A stretch of 64,000 bases of DNA, taken from contig NZ_LWBS01000165.1 in the NCBI RefSeq assembly GCF_001652265.1, forward strand, positions 34,759-98,758. The letters run 5' to 3'. Positions 1 through 7,798 of the stretch are shown one piece after another (the first letter of the stretch is position 1; every line of letters starts with the position of its first letter). Position numbers and translations under genes: made by a program. The DNA is from Rhizobium leguminosarum. Its GTDB lineage: Bacteria > Pseudomonadota > Alphaproteobacteria > Rhizobiales > Rhizobiaceae. The notes below the pieces were generated by a model. It searched no databases and had not been told where the DNA came from. It saw only the letters and a program-made list of their open reading frames with translations.

Positions 1-384
1 GCCGAGCGAACGGACTTCCGCCGGCAGGCGCGGTTCGGCTTGGCTGACGCGGTTCTGCACGAGCTGCTGCGCCTTGTCAGGGTCGGTGCCGAGCTTGAAG
101 GTGACGGTGACGTTGAGCACACCGTCTGATGTCGCCTGGCTGGCCATGTAGAGCATGCCTTCGACGCCGTTGATCTGCTCTTCGAGCGGCGTTGCCACCG
201 TTTCGGCGATGACGGACGGGTTGGCGCCGGGATAGGTGGCGCGCACGACGATCGACGGCGGCACGACTTCCGGATATTCGGAAATCGGCAGCGCGCGCAG
301 GCCGATCAGGCCGGCAACCAGGATGAGGACCGAAAGAACACCGGCAAAGACCGGGCGGTCGACAAAGAATCTGGAGATGTTCAT
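1..384 (-). CDS. RND multidrug efflux permease, N-terminal part (cut by window edge)
   Basis: Inner-membrane proton-driven pump subunit of the HAE1 (AcrB/MexF) family that would work with the adaptor encoded just upstream. The 128 visible codons are open to base 1. They show the family start with FVDRP at residues 7-11, a first membrane helix around residues 11-30 and the porter-domain stretch with LPISEYPEV and the TPLEEQINGVEGM region. The start at 384 aligns exactly with the start of the second RND permease at 12736. The remaining roughly 900 residues lie outside the window, so integrity cannot be judged. Confidence 0.9.
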   Translation of the reverse strand, partial: MNISRFFVDRPVFAGVLSVLILVAGLIGLRALPISEYPEVVPPSIVVRATYPGANPSVIAETVATPLEEQINGVEGMLYMASQATSDGVLNVTVTFKLGTDPDKAQQLVQNRVSQAEPRLPAEVRSLG

Positions 385-504
385 ATCAAAGCCCTCTCCG
401 GGGTGAACATGGATGCAAAGTCCCTCCCCGGCGGTTCAGGAGCCTCGCCGGCGGGTCATATCACTTCAGGTATCGGCCCTCCCCCGGAGGGGAAGGCGAA
501 GTCT
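385..504. other. Spacer between adaptor and RND permease genes with a small GC hairpin
   Basis: This 120-base gap lies inside the presumed adaptor-permease operon (minus strand). It contains a short perfect stem, CCCTCC at 477-482 pairing with GGAGGG at 486-491, just after the adaptor stop codon. The stem is not followed by a clear T-run in either direction, so it may tune relative expression or mRNA stability more than end transcription. No open reading frame is supported here. Confidence 0.4.
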
Positions 505-1695
505 TTACTGCGCGGTCGCGACCTTCTCTTCCATCTGAGGCGCGACGACTGCGCCTGGGCGGATGCGCTGTAGACCGTTGACGACGATCTTCTCGCCGAT
601 GTTCAGGCCGCTTTCGACAACCCGCTGGCCGTCAGCCAGCGTGCCGAGTTGGACCTGCCGATAGGCGACCTTGTTCTCGCCATCGACGACGAAGACGAAC
701 TTCTTGTCCTGGTCGGTGCCGACCGCACGGTCGCTGATGACGATCTTGTTCTCGGCCTTCGGCTGGCCCATGCGCACCCGCACGAACTGACCGGGGATGA
801 GACGCCCGCCCGGATTATCGAAGACGGCGCGTACGCCGATCGTGCCGCTTGATGCATCAACCTCGTTGTCGATCAGCTGCAGCTTGCCCTTGATCGGCGT
901 GCCTGTGTCGGTCAGCGTGCCGACCTCGACCGGGATCTGCTCGACGGCAGGCAGGGCGCTATCCGTCTGCGGAAGCTGGGCAAGCGCGCGCGTCACCATC
1001 TCTTCGCTGGCATTGAAGCTCGCATAGATCGGATCGACGGAAACGAGCGTCGTCAGCGCCGGCGAGGTCGAACCGGCAGCGACGAGGTTACCGGCCGTCA
1101 CCTCGATCTTGCCGATGCGGCCGGAAACCGGAGCCCGCACCTGCGTATAATCGAGATCGAGCTGGGCCGACTGCAGTGCGGCCTGCGCGGAGCGCAGCCC
1201 CGCCTGAGCCTCGGCCAGCGAACTCTGACGCTGATCGAGATCACTCTGGGAGATGGTGCGGTTGTCGGAAAGCCGACGGCCGCGGTCGAGTTCAGTCTGC
1301 GCCAGGCTGACCTTGGCTTCGGCCGAAGCGACCTGGCCTTGCGCCTGCGCCACGCTCGCCTGATAGGGGGCCGGGTCGATGGTGAAGAGCAGGTCGCCCT
1401 GCTTCACCAGCGCCCCTTCACGGAAAGCCACCGACAGGATGGCGCCGGCAACACGGGAACGCACCTGCACACGGTCGACGGCTTCCAGACGGCCGGAGAA
1501 ATTCTCCCAGGCCGTCACATCGTGCGCCGCAACGACGGCCACCGTCACCGGCACAGCGGGAGCCTGTGCAGGGGCGGAAGCGGCCGTGGCGGTCGTGCTC
1601 ATCGGCAATTCGAAAAACAATGCGGCGCCGGAAACGGACGCAACAAGGCCTATGCCGGCGCCCACCAGGGCCCAGCGCTTCTTTCTGGACGTCAT
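505..1695 (-). CDS. RND efflux periplasmic adaptor (HlyD/MexE-AcrA family)
   Basis: Membrane fusion protein that links the inner-membrane RND pump to an outer-membrane channel. The 396-residue product has an N-terminal membrane anchor (about residues 9-30). A biotinyl-lipoyl half motif near residue 75 (RVQVRSRVAG) precedes a helical hairpin rich in Ala/Gln/Ser (about 105-180), the second lipoyl half (RAPVSGRIG) and a C-terminal beta barrel ending in GLQRIRPGA. Length is normal for the family. It precedes the partial permease on the same strand. No outer-membrane channel gene is visible in the window, so it may use a shared TolC-type channel. Confidence 0.92.
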   Translation of the reverse strand: MTSRKKRWALVGAGIGLVASVSGAALFFELPMSTTATAASAPAQAPAVPVTVAVVAAHDVTAWENFSGRLEAVDRVQVRSRVAGAILSVAFREGALVKQGDLLFTIDPAPYQASVAQAQGQVASAEAKVSLAQTELDRGRRLSDNRTISQSDLDQRQSSLAEAQAGLRSAQAALQSAQLDLDYTQVRAPVSGRIGKIEVTAGNLVAAGSTSPALTTLVSVDPIYASFNASEEMVTRALAQLPQTDSALPAVEQIPVEVGTLTDTGTPIKGKLQLIDNEVDASSGTIGVRAVFDNPGGRLIPGQFVRVRMGQPKAENKIVISDRAVGTDQDKKFVFVVDGENKVAYRQVQLGTLADGQRVVESGLNIGEKIVVNGLQRIRPGAVVAPQMEEKVATAQ

Positions 1696-1741
1696 CGGTA
1701 CTCTCCTTACGGCTCAAGGCCGCCGAAATATCAGGTCTTCT

Positions 1742-2554
1742 TCAATGCAATTGCGGTTGAACGCTTACGTCCCGAAGGAAGCTTCCGAAATGGCGGCTGA
1801 CGTTTTCCTGCCAGTCGGGCGCTCCGTCGGATTTCCCACCATAAATCGAGGGCCAGCCCGTCCCGGCGGGAAGGACATGCTGGCGCACACCGACGCCGGC
1901 CTGTTTCAGGCGGGCACCGTAACCAATTGTCTCGTCGTGCAGAGGATCGTCCTCGGCGGTGAATATCAGCGCCGGCGCGACGCCAGAAATACGAGAACAG
2001 AGGCAAGGCGCCGCATAAGGGTGGCAACCGCCGCCGCTCAGATAGTGGCTCCAGCCCTCCGTCCAGCGTTGGCGCATGCCGATGGCTTCGGCCTTGCGGA
2101 TCGAGGACGTGCCCATGAAGGGATCGAGCAGCGGCGAAATCAGGATCTGGCCGTCGAGCGCGTCCGGCATCTGGTCGCGCGCCTTCAGCGCCACACCGGC
2201 GGCGACATTGCCGCCTGCTTCTTCGCCAGCGACGAAGAGCAACGACTTCCGGTCGCCGAGACCGGCGCGTTTGTTGGCGAGATAGGTGAAAACGGAGAAG
2301 GAGACTTCCAGCGCTTGCGGGAATAGGTTGCCGGACAGGCTGCTGTAATCGGCAGCGACGACGATGGCGCCGGCCTTGGCGAGACTCATCGCCACCGGCC
2401 GGTCGACGTTCTTGTCGCTATCCAGAAACGCGCCGCCATGCAGGTAGAGCACGATCGGCGGACCCTTGCCGTAATCGGCGCCCTGGTAGATGCGTGCGGA
2501 AACGGGGCCGATGGCCACCTTATCCAGCATCATATCTTTCCATTCCACCGTCAT
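1742..2554 (-). CDS. Alpha/beta hydrolase of the esterase/HSL type lacking the catalytic serine
   Basis: The 270-residue protein has the alpha/beta-hydrolase fold signature. HGG at residues 39-41 is the oxyanion-hole motif of hormone-sensitive-lipase-like esterases, and AEDDPLHDE near the C-terminus carries the usual acid residue. The nucleophile elbow, normally GDSAGG, reads GEEAGG at residues 110-115, so Ser is replaced by Glu, and no HGF-type catalytic histidine motif follows. It is therefore probably not a conventional esterase. The start at 2554 was preferred because the longer frame runs into the divergent LysR gene. It lies just upstream of the efflux adaptor on the same strand and is probably controlled by LysR at 2719. 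Confidence 0.85.
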   Translation of the reverse strand: MTVEWKDMMLDKVAIGPVSARIYQGADYGKGPPIVLYLHGGAFLDSDKNVDRPVAMSLAKAGAIVVAADYSSLSGNLFPQALEVSFSVFTYLANKRAGLGDRKSLLFVAGEEAGGNVAAGVALKARDQMPDALDGQILISPLLDPFMGTSSIRKAEAIGMRQRWTEGWSHYLSGGGCHPYAAPCLCSRISGVAPALIFTAEDDPLHDETIGYGARLKQAGVGVRQHVLPAGTGWPSIYGGKSDGAPDWQENVSRHFGSFLRDVSVQPQLH

Positions 2555-2718
2555 GCTTCCGGTCTCTTTTGAGTCGGCCACAAGCAGACAACGCCTGCCG
2601 CTTGCAATTTGTACAAAAAAGATATTGTTATTCCAACCAAGGAATAAGAAGCTATATCGCGATAACACTGTTCCAGATCTCGAACAATGGTGCAACGCAA
2701 ACTGCGGATTTGAAACCG
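2555..2718. promoter_or_regulatory. Divergent promoter region with LysR-type inverted repeats
   Basis: The 164-base gap between the hydrolase and LysR genes contains TTATTCC (2628-2634) and GGAATAA (2641-2647), perfect 7-base arms around a 6-base spacer. The T-N11-A spacing fits LysR-family operators. A second perfect palindrome, TATCGCGATA, sits at 2655-2664, closer to the LysR start. The arrangement suggests one binding site for autoregulation and activation of the divergent gene. The repeats are seen directly; the regulator assignment is inferred from position. Confidence 0.6.
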
Positions 2719-3630
2719 ATGGATCAGCTCTCGGCAATGCGCGTCTTCATTCGCGTCGTGGAGACGGGCAATTTCACCCGCGCCGCCGACATGCTCGCCA
2801 TGCCCAAGGCGACGGTAACCAATCTCATCCAAGGCCTGGAGGCGCATCTGCGCACCAAGCTTTTGAATCGTACCACGCGCCGGGTCATGGTGACCACGGA
2901 CGGCGCGCTTTATTACGAACGCGCCGCCCAGATTATTTCGGAACTGGAGGAACTCGACGGCAGCCTTTCCAATTCGCAGAGCCTGCCGAGCGGGCGGCTC
3001 CGCGTCGAGATGGCCGGCGCTTTTGCCGATTGGATCGTCGTCCCCGCACTATGCGATTTTTATCAGCGTTATCCCGATATCCGTATCGACCTCGGTGTCG
3101 GCGACCGCACAGTCGATTATCTTGCAGAAAATGTCGATTGCGCGCTGCGGGCCGGCACGCCGACCGACCAGTCGCTGATTGCGCGGCGCGTCTCCGAAGT
3201 CGAGATGATTACCTGTGCTTCGCCGGGCTACATCCAGAAATTCGGCATGCCCGAGCGGCCGGAGGATCTGGAGGCGGATCATTACTCCGTCAACTATTTC
3301 CGCGCCCAGAACAACCGGACGCTGCCCTTCGAATTTCGCCGGCACAACGAGGTGATCGAGACCAGTCCGCGATACGTCGCCTCGGTCAACGACAGCCGCA
3401 CCTATCTGACGGCTGCGCTGACGGGTCTCGGCATCGCGCAGGTGCCGATCTTCATGGCGCGCGAGCCGATGGCAAGGGGCGAGCTCGTCCGCCTGCTGCC
3501 GGATTGGCGTCGCGATCCGCTACCGCTCTATGTCGTTTATCCGCCGAACCGCCACCTCAGCAACAAGGTGCGCGTCTTCGTCGACTGGCTGGTGAAGCTT
3601 CTGGTAGAGGCGAGACTGAACGACGCCTGA
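2719..3630 (+). CDS. LysR family transcriptional regulator
   Basis: The 303-residue protein has an N-terminal winged helix-turn-helix (about residues 1-60, with MRVFIRVVETGNFTRAA and the recognition region MPKATVTNLIQGLE) and a C-terminal periplasmic-binding-like effector domain. It belongs to the subgroup that starts MDxxxAMRVF and regulates neighbouring oxidoreductases and efflux genes. The start at 2719 was chosen because the family always begins a few residues before AMRVF; the longer frame upstream is the promoter. It is divergent from the hydrolase gene and a paralogue of the LysR at 5741. Confidence 0.92.
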   Translation: MDQLSAMRVFIRVVETGNFTRAADMLAMPKATVTNLIQGLEAHLRTKLLNRTTRRVMVTTDGALYYERAAQIISELEELDGSLSNSQSLPSGRLRVEMAGAFADWIVVPALCDFYQRYPDIRIDLGVGDRTVDYLAENVDCALRAGTPTDQSLIARRVSEVEMITCASPGYIQKFGMPERPEDLEADHYSVNYFRAQNNRTLPFEFRRHNEVIETSPRYVASVNDSRTYLTAALTGLGIAQVPIFMAREPMARGELVRLLPDWRRDPLPLYVVYPPNRHLSNKVRVFVDWLVKLLVEARLNDA

Positions 3631-3645
3631 GCCCCAAAACAAATA

Positions 3646-3680
3646 CGGCCCGGAAGGCAGGGGAAACCTTCGACGGGCCG
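3646..3680 (+). terminator. Stem-loop after the LysR gene
   Basis: CGGCCCG at 3646-3652 pairs with CGGGCCG at 3674-3680, and inside it GAAGG pairs with CCTTC. This gives a strong extended hairpin 16 bases after the LysR stop. No run of T follows directly, so it is either an imperfect intrinsic terminator or an mRNA 3'-end stabiliser. The rest of the gap to 3889 holds a second inverted repeat (GAGAGAG/CTCTCTC around 3750-3780) and no supported gene. Confidence 0.45.
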
Positions 3681-3889
3681 CAATGTACAACTTTGAACAT
3701 CAAGCCTGTCGCACCGTAGCAAGGGCACGGCAGGCTCTGGAGGTTCGGGAGAGAGCGGCAGGGAATTCCACTCTCTCGCGATAAAACAGATATACGCACT
3801 CCCCGCAGGATTGTAAGGAAAAATTCCGCAATCACGTTCACATAATTGCGATGACGGCTAAGCTCCCGCGCGGGGCGCCGGGCCAGTTT

Positions 3890-4792
3890 TCAATTCCTGA
3901 CAGCCGGCTTCAGCAGGTCCTCGAGGCCGATGCGGCGGAACAATTCCGCCCGGACACGGTCAGCAACGCCGTTGACGATCTCCGCGCCGTCCTCGGATGG
4001 ATCGATATGGACGCGGAACGGCCTCGTACCGAAGGGCTTGCCGACGACATCGACGATGGCGGCGGCTACCGCGCCGGCATCGGCGTCGGCCGGTTCAAGC
4101 GCTGCCAGGCCCTGTAGCGCCTGCTCCGGCACACCCTTGTAGGGTCCTTCATTATATTCGGCGGCGCGGGCAGTATCATCTGGCGAACCGGAATGGGCGA
4201 AATGGTTGGTGCCCTTGGTGAAGGCGCCAGGCACGATGATCGAGGTCTCGATGCCCCAGCGGGTAAGCTCGCCGGCATAGGAGACGGCAAGTGAATCCAT
4301 CGCCGCCTTGGCAGCGAAGTAGGGCGAGAGGTAGGGAGGCGTGCCGCCGCGGCTGCTCGACGACGATACCCAGACCACCAAGCCCCTGCCCTGTCTGCGG
4401 AGATACGGAAGTGCCGCGCGATTGACGCGCTGGGTGGAGAGCACGTTGATGTCGAAGAGCTCGGCGAACTGTTCCGGCGTGAAGGCTTCTGCCGGGCCGA
4501 AGGACATATGGCCGGCATTGTGGAGGATGACATCGAGGCGACCAGCATCGGCGATAATCCTGGCGATACCTGATACAACCGAAGCGTCGGAGGCGACATC
4601 GAGTTCGACGCTGCGCAGATCGACATTGTTATCCTTGGCGAATTCAGCAGCGTCGGCGACGGCGGCAGCGTTGCGGCCCTCCGTGGCACGCATGCCGGCA
4701 TAGACGATGTGACCGGCCTTGGCCAGCGCGCGGGCGCTGAGAGCGCCGAAACCGCTGGAAGCGCCTGTTATGACGATGACTTGCTTGCTCAT
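3890..4792 (-). CDS. Short-chain dehydrogenase/reductase
   Basis: NAD(P)-dependent oxidoreductase of the classical SDR family, 300 residues. The Rossmann motif TGASSGFG is at about residues 9-16. The NAG motif (HNAGHMSFGP), a serine run (VWVSSSSSRGG) and the active-site PYFAAK Tyr-xxx-Lys follow in the expected order. The length is slightly above the usual 250, with an extra C-terminal helix region. A good ribosome site, AAGGA, precedes the start. It follows the SDR at 4879-5619 by 86 bases and probably forms an operon with it under the divergent LysR. The substrate cannot be deduced. Confidence 0.92.
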   Translation of the reverse strand: MSKQVIVITGASSGFGALSARALAKAGHIVYAGMRATEGRNAAAVADAAEFAKDNNVDLRSVELDVASDASVVSGIARIIADAGRLDVILHNAGHMSFGPAEAFTPEQFAELFDINVLSTQRVNRAALPYLRRQGRGLVVWVSSSSSRGGTPPYLSPYFAAKAAMDSLAVSYAGELTRWGIETSIIVPGAFTKGTNHFAHSGSPDDTARAAEYNEGPYKGVPEQALQGLAALEPADADAGAVAAAIVDVVGKPFGTRPFRVHIDPSEDGAEIVNGVADRVRAELFRRIGLEDLLKPAVRN

Positions 4793-4878
4793 GATCGTAT
4801 TCCTTCTAGGTTCGATTGGAGTTGGTTGAAGTGGAAGCTTGGGCGGGCGACGGCCGGAAGACCGTCGCCGGTCTTTCG

Positions 4879-5619
4879 TCAGATCACGCCGCCATTGGCG
4901 CGCAGCGTCTGGCCGTTGATCCAGCCGCCATCGGGGCCGGCGAGGAAGGCGACCGCAGCGGCGACGTCGTCGGGCGTGCCGAGACGCTCCAGCGGGTTCA
5001 TCTTCGCCATCCGGGCAACGAGTTCGTCCGACTTGCCGTTGAGGAAGAGGTCAGTCGCAACGGGACCGGGCGCGATGGCGTTGACGGTGATATCGCGGCC
5101 GCGCATCTCCTTGGCCATGATCGCCGTCAGTGTTTCCACGGCAGCCTTGGTGGCGGCGTAGACGCCGTATGTTTCGAGCTTCAGGCCGACGACCGATGTC
5201 GAGAAATTGATGATCCGGCCGCCGTCGCGCAGACGCTTGGCGGCTTCCCTGAGCGTATTGAAGGTGCCTTTGAGGTTGACGCTGATCTGGCGATCGAAAT
5301 TAACGTCGTCGGCCTCGGCAAGTGAAGACAGCATCATGATCCCGGCATTGTTGACGAGCACATCGACGCCGCCGACGGCGGTTTCCGCAGCATCGAACAT
5401 GCGGCGGACGGCTTCGGCATCGCCGACATCGGCTTTCGCCGTCAGTGCCTTGCCGCCGGCCTGCTCGATCTTCTTAGCCAATTCCTCGGCCGGAGCGGCG
5501 TTGCCGGAATAATTGATGACAACGGTAAAGCCGTCTCTGGCGAGGCGCTCTGCGACCGCCGCGCCAATGCCGCGGGAAGCGCCAGTCACCAGTGCGACCT
5601 TGTTTTCGTTGCTGGCCAT
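4879..5619 (-). CDS. Short-chain dehydrogenase/reductase (FabG-like)
   Basis: 246-residue SDR with TGASRGIG at about residues 12-19, the NNAG motif, the serine region (NFSTSVVG) and the YAATK catalytic Tyr/Lys, ending in the family tail INGQTLRANGG. It resembles 3-oxoacyl-ACP-reductase-like dehydrogenases used for many substrates, and nothing ties it to fatty-acid synthesis here. AAGGAG precedes the ATG at good spacing. It is divergent from the LysR at 5741 and is the likely first gene of a two-SDR operon. Confidence 0.93.
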   Translation of the reverse strand: MASNENKVALVTGASRGIGAAVAERLARDGFTVVINYSGNAAPAEELAKKIEQAGGKALTAKADVGDAEAVRRMFDAAETAVGGVDVLVNNAGIMMLSSLAEADDVNFDRQISVNLKGTFNTLREAAKRLRDGGRIINFSTSVVGLKLETYGVYAATKAAVETLTAIMAKEMRGRDITVNAIAPGPVATDLFLNGKSDELVARMAKMNPLERLGTPDDVAAAVAFLAGPDGGWINGQTLRANGGVI

Positions 5620-5688
5620 TTTCGTTCTCCTTCAGGGATGCGCCGCAGCGCGTTTTCGATGAGGAGAAGATGCCGCTTTTCTATACTC

Positions 5689-5707
5689 GGATAATCGGGC
5701 ATTATCC
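5689..5707. promoter_or_regulatory. LysR-type operator between SDR and LysR genes
   Basis: GGATAAT (5689-5695) and ATTATCC (5701-5707) are perfect 7-base arms separated by CGGGC in the 121-base divergent promoter region. The palindrome contains a T-N11-A core typical of LysR binding sites and lies 34 bases before the LysR start. It is the natural operator candidate for the LysR at 5741 acting on itself and on the SDR operon. Confidence 0.65.
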
Positions 5708-5740
5708 GGCATCACTATCCGGGAATGACGAACAAACAAG

Positions 5741-6649
5741 ATGGACAGATTCGATGCCATGCGGGTCTTCTCCCGCGTCGTGGAACGGCGCAGCTTTACT
5801 CTTGCGGCCGAAGATACCGGCCTGCCGCGCTCGACCGTCACCGATGCAGTAAAGCAGCTCGAAGTCCGTCTCGGCGTGCGCCTGCTCCAGCGTACGACGC
5901 GCCATGTCAGCCCGACGCTCGACGGCGAAGCCTATTACCAGCGCTGCCTGTCGATCCTCGCCGATATCGAGGAAGCCGAAAGCGCCTTTGCTGGCGCCAA
6001 ACCGAAGGGCATGCTGCGCGTCGACGTGCATGGCACGCTGGCCCGCCATTTCGTGCTGCCGAGCCTGCCGTCCTTCCTGGAGACCTATCCTGACATTGAA
6101 TTCTACATGAGCGAGGGCGACCGCCTGGTCGACCTCGTGCGCGAGGGCATTGACTGCGTGCTGCGCGTCGGCACGCCCCAGGACAGCGACATGGTCGCCC
6201 GGCGCGTCGCCTTACTTGATGAGGTGACACTCGCCTCCCCCGCCTATATCGCCCGTCACGGCCAGCCGCAGCATCCGGACCGGCTTGCCGGCCATCGCAT
6301 GGTCGGCTTCCGCTCCAGCGGCGCCGGCAATCTGCTGCCGCTCGAATTTATCGTCGACGGCGCGGTAGCCAACATCGGCATTCCGGCGACCGTCGCCGTC
6401 AATGCCGCCGAAAGCTATGTTTCAGCGGCCAGGCTGGGCCTCGGCATGATCCAGATCCCGCGCTATCACGCTGAAAAGGATCTGGCCGAAGGCACGCTGG
6501 TCCAAGTGCTGCCGGATTTTCCGCCGACGCAAACACCGGTGTCCCTGCTCTATCCCCGTAACCGCCAGCTTTCGCCGCGCGTGCGCGTCTTCATCGACTG
6601 GCTGGCGAAGGTCTTCGCTCGACAAAATTCTGAAAACGCGCTTCACTAA
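5741..6649 (+). CDS. LysR family transcriptional regulator
   Basis: The 302-residue regulator has an N-terminal HTH (MRVFSRVVERRSFTLAA, then LPRSTVTDAVKQLE) and an effector-binding domain. It is the same subgroup as the LysR at 2719, with matching start and matching end (RNRQLSPRVRVFIDWL against RHLSNKVRVFVDWL). It is divergent from the two-SDR operon and probably controls it through the inverted repeat at 5689-5707. The inducer is unknown. Confidence 0.93.
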   Translation: MDRFDAMRVFSRVVERRSFTLAAEDTGLPRSTVTDAVKQLEVRLGVRLLQRTTRHVSPTLDGEAYYQRCLSILADIEEAESAFAGAKPKGMLRVDVHGTLARHFVLPSLPSFLETYPDIEFYMSEGDRLVDLVREGIDCVLRVGTPQDSDMVARRVALLDEVTLASPAYIARHGQPQHPDRLAGHRMVGFRSSGAGNLLPLEFIVDGAVANIGIPATVAVNAAESYVSAARLGLGMIQIPRYHAEKDLAEGTLVQVLPDFPPTQTPVSLLYPRNRQLSPRVRVFIDWLAKVFARQNSENALH

Positions 6650-6664
6650 AATGCGCTTTGCTAA

Positions 6665-7003
<339 letters not shown>

Positions 7004-7056
7004 TCCCTGTCGCGCAAACGCATAAAACGGTTTTGGGATGACGCCAAGCGCGCTGA

Positions 7057-7674
7057 ATGTTATCTGCGTCGATCATGACCGATGGTGGAACGATATCAGG
7101 CGCGATCGGCGTCGGCACGCTCACCGGCGAAAGCCTCAGAAAATTTTTCGAGCGCGATGCGATCACCGTCTCTCGCGACCTGCTCGGCTGCCATCTGACC
7201 ATAGATGGCGTCGGCGGACGCATCACCGAGACCGAAGCCTATTTCCCCGATGACGAGGCCTCGCACAGCTTCCGCGGCCCGACCAAGCGCAACGGCGCCA
7301 TGTACGGCAAGCCGGGCAACGTCTATATCTACCGCATCTACGGCATGTACTGGTGCCTGAATTTCGTCTGCCATCCGGGCTCGGCTGCCCTCATCCGCGC
7401 CCTGGAGCCGGAAACGGGAATCTCTGTGATGATGGAGCGGCGCGGCACCGATATGCTGACGTCGCTCTGCAGCGGCCCCGGCAAGCTCTGCCAGGCGCTC
7501 GGCATCGATATCGCGATCAACGATAGGCTGCTCGATCGGCCGCCCTATGCGATTGCGCCGTCAGCACCTGTGCCGATCGTCTCGGGCAAACGCATCGGCA
7601 TCACGAAAAATGCCGAAGCACCATGGCGCTTCGGCATTCAGGGATCGCGTTATCTCAGCAAGCCGTTCCGCTAG
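7057..7674 (+). CDS. DNA-3-methyladenine glycosylase (AAG/MPG family)
   Basis: Base-excision repair enzyme that removes 3-methyladenine and related alkylated purines. The 205-residue protein shows the AAG fold landmarks: ARDLLG-like VSRDLLG, the catalytic-glutamate motif ITETEAY, then SHSFRGPTKRNGAMYGKPG and YIYRIYGMYWCLNFVC, and a later SGPGKLCQALGI. Two starts are possible, 7057 and 7075 (MTDGG), and neither has a strong ribosome site. The family usually starts close to the LxxxFF segment, so the shorter form is equally likely. A repeat element directly follows the stop. Confidence 0.92.
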   Translation: MLSASIMTDGGTISGAIGVGTLTGESLRKFFERDAITVSRDLLGCHLTIDGVGGRITETEAYFPDDEASHSFRGPTKRNGAMYGKPGNVYIYRIYGMYWCLNFVCHPGSAALIRALEPETGISVMMERRGTDMLTSLCSGPGKLCQALGIDIAINDRLLDRPPYAIAPSAPVPIVSGKRIGITKNAEAPWRFGIQGSRYLSKPFR

Positions 7675-7718
7675 AGCATGAGGCCGGGAAGTGTAAGCTT
7701 TTCGGACGAAATCATGCT
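7675..7718. repeat. Rhizobial palindromic intergenic repeat (degenerate copy)
   Basis: AGCATGA (7675-7681) and TCATGCT (7712-7718) form perfect 7-base arms around an interior with CCGGGAAGTGT and TTTTCGGACGA. The layout recalls a dispersed rhizobial palindrome, and it begins at the base after the glycosylase stop codon. It may act as a 3'-end hairpin for that gene. The comparison to other genomes is from memory and was not searched. Confidence 0.5.
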
Positions 7719-7798
7719 TCAACTATTTAATTTTATAACAATATTCCAGGAAAAGTGCTGAGCGGCTTTTCATCCAGAATTGCGGCAACGCTCGGAGT

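Noticed and set aside
2490..3719. A 409-codon plus-strand frame across the LysR gene
   Set aside because: It is in another frame of the well-supported LysR gene and encodes low-complexity Arg/Ala/Pro sequence.
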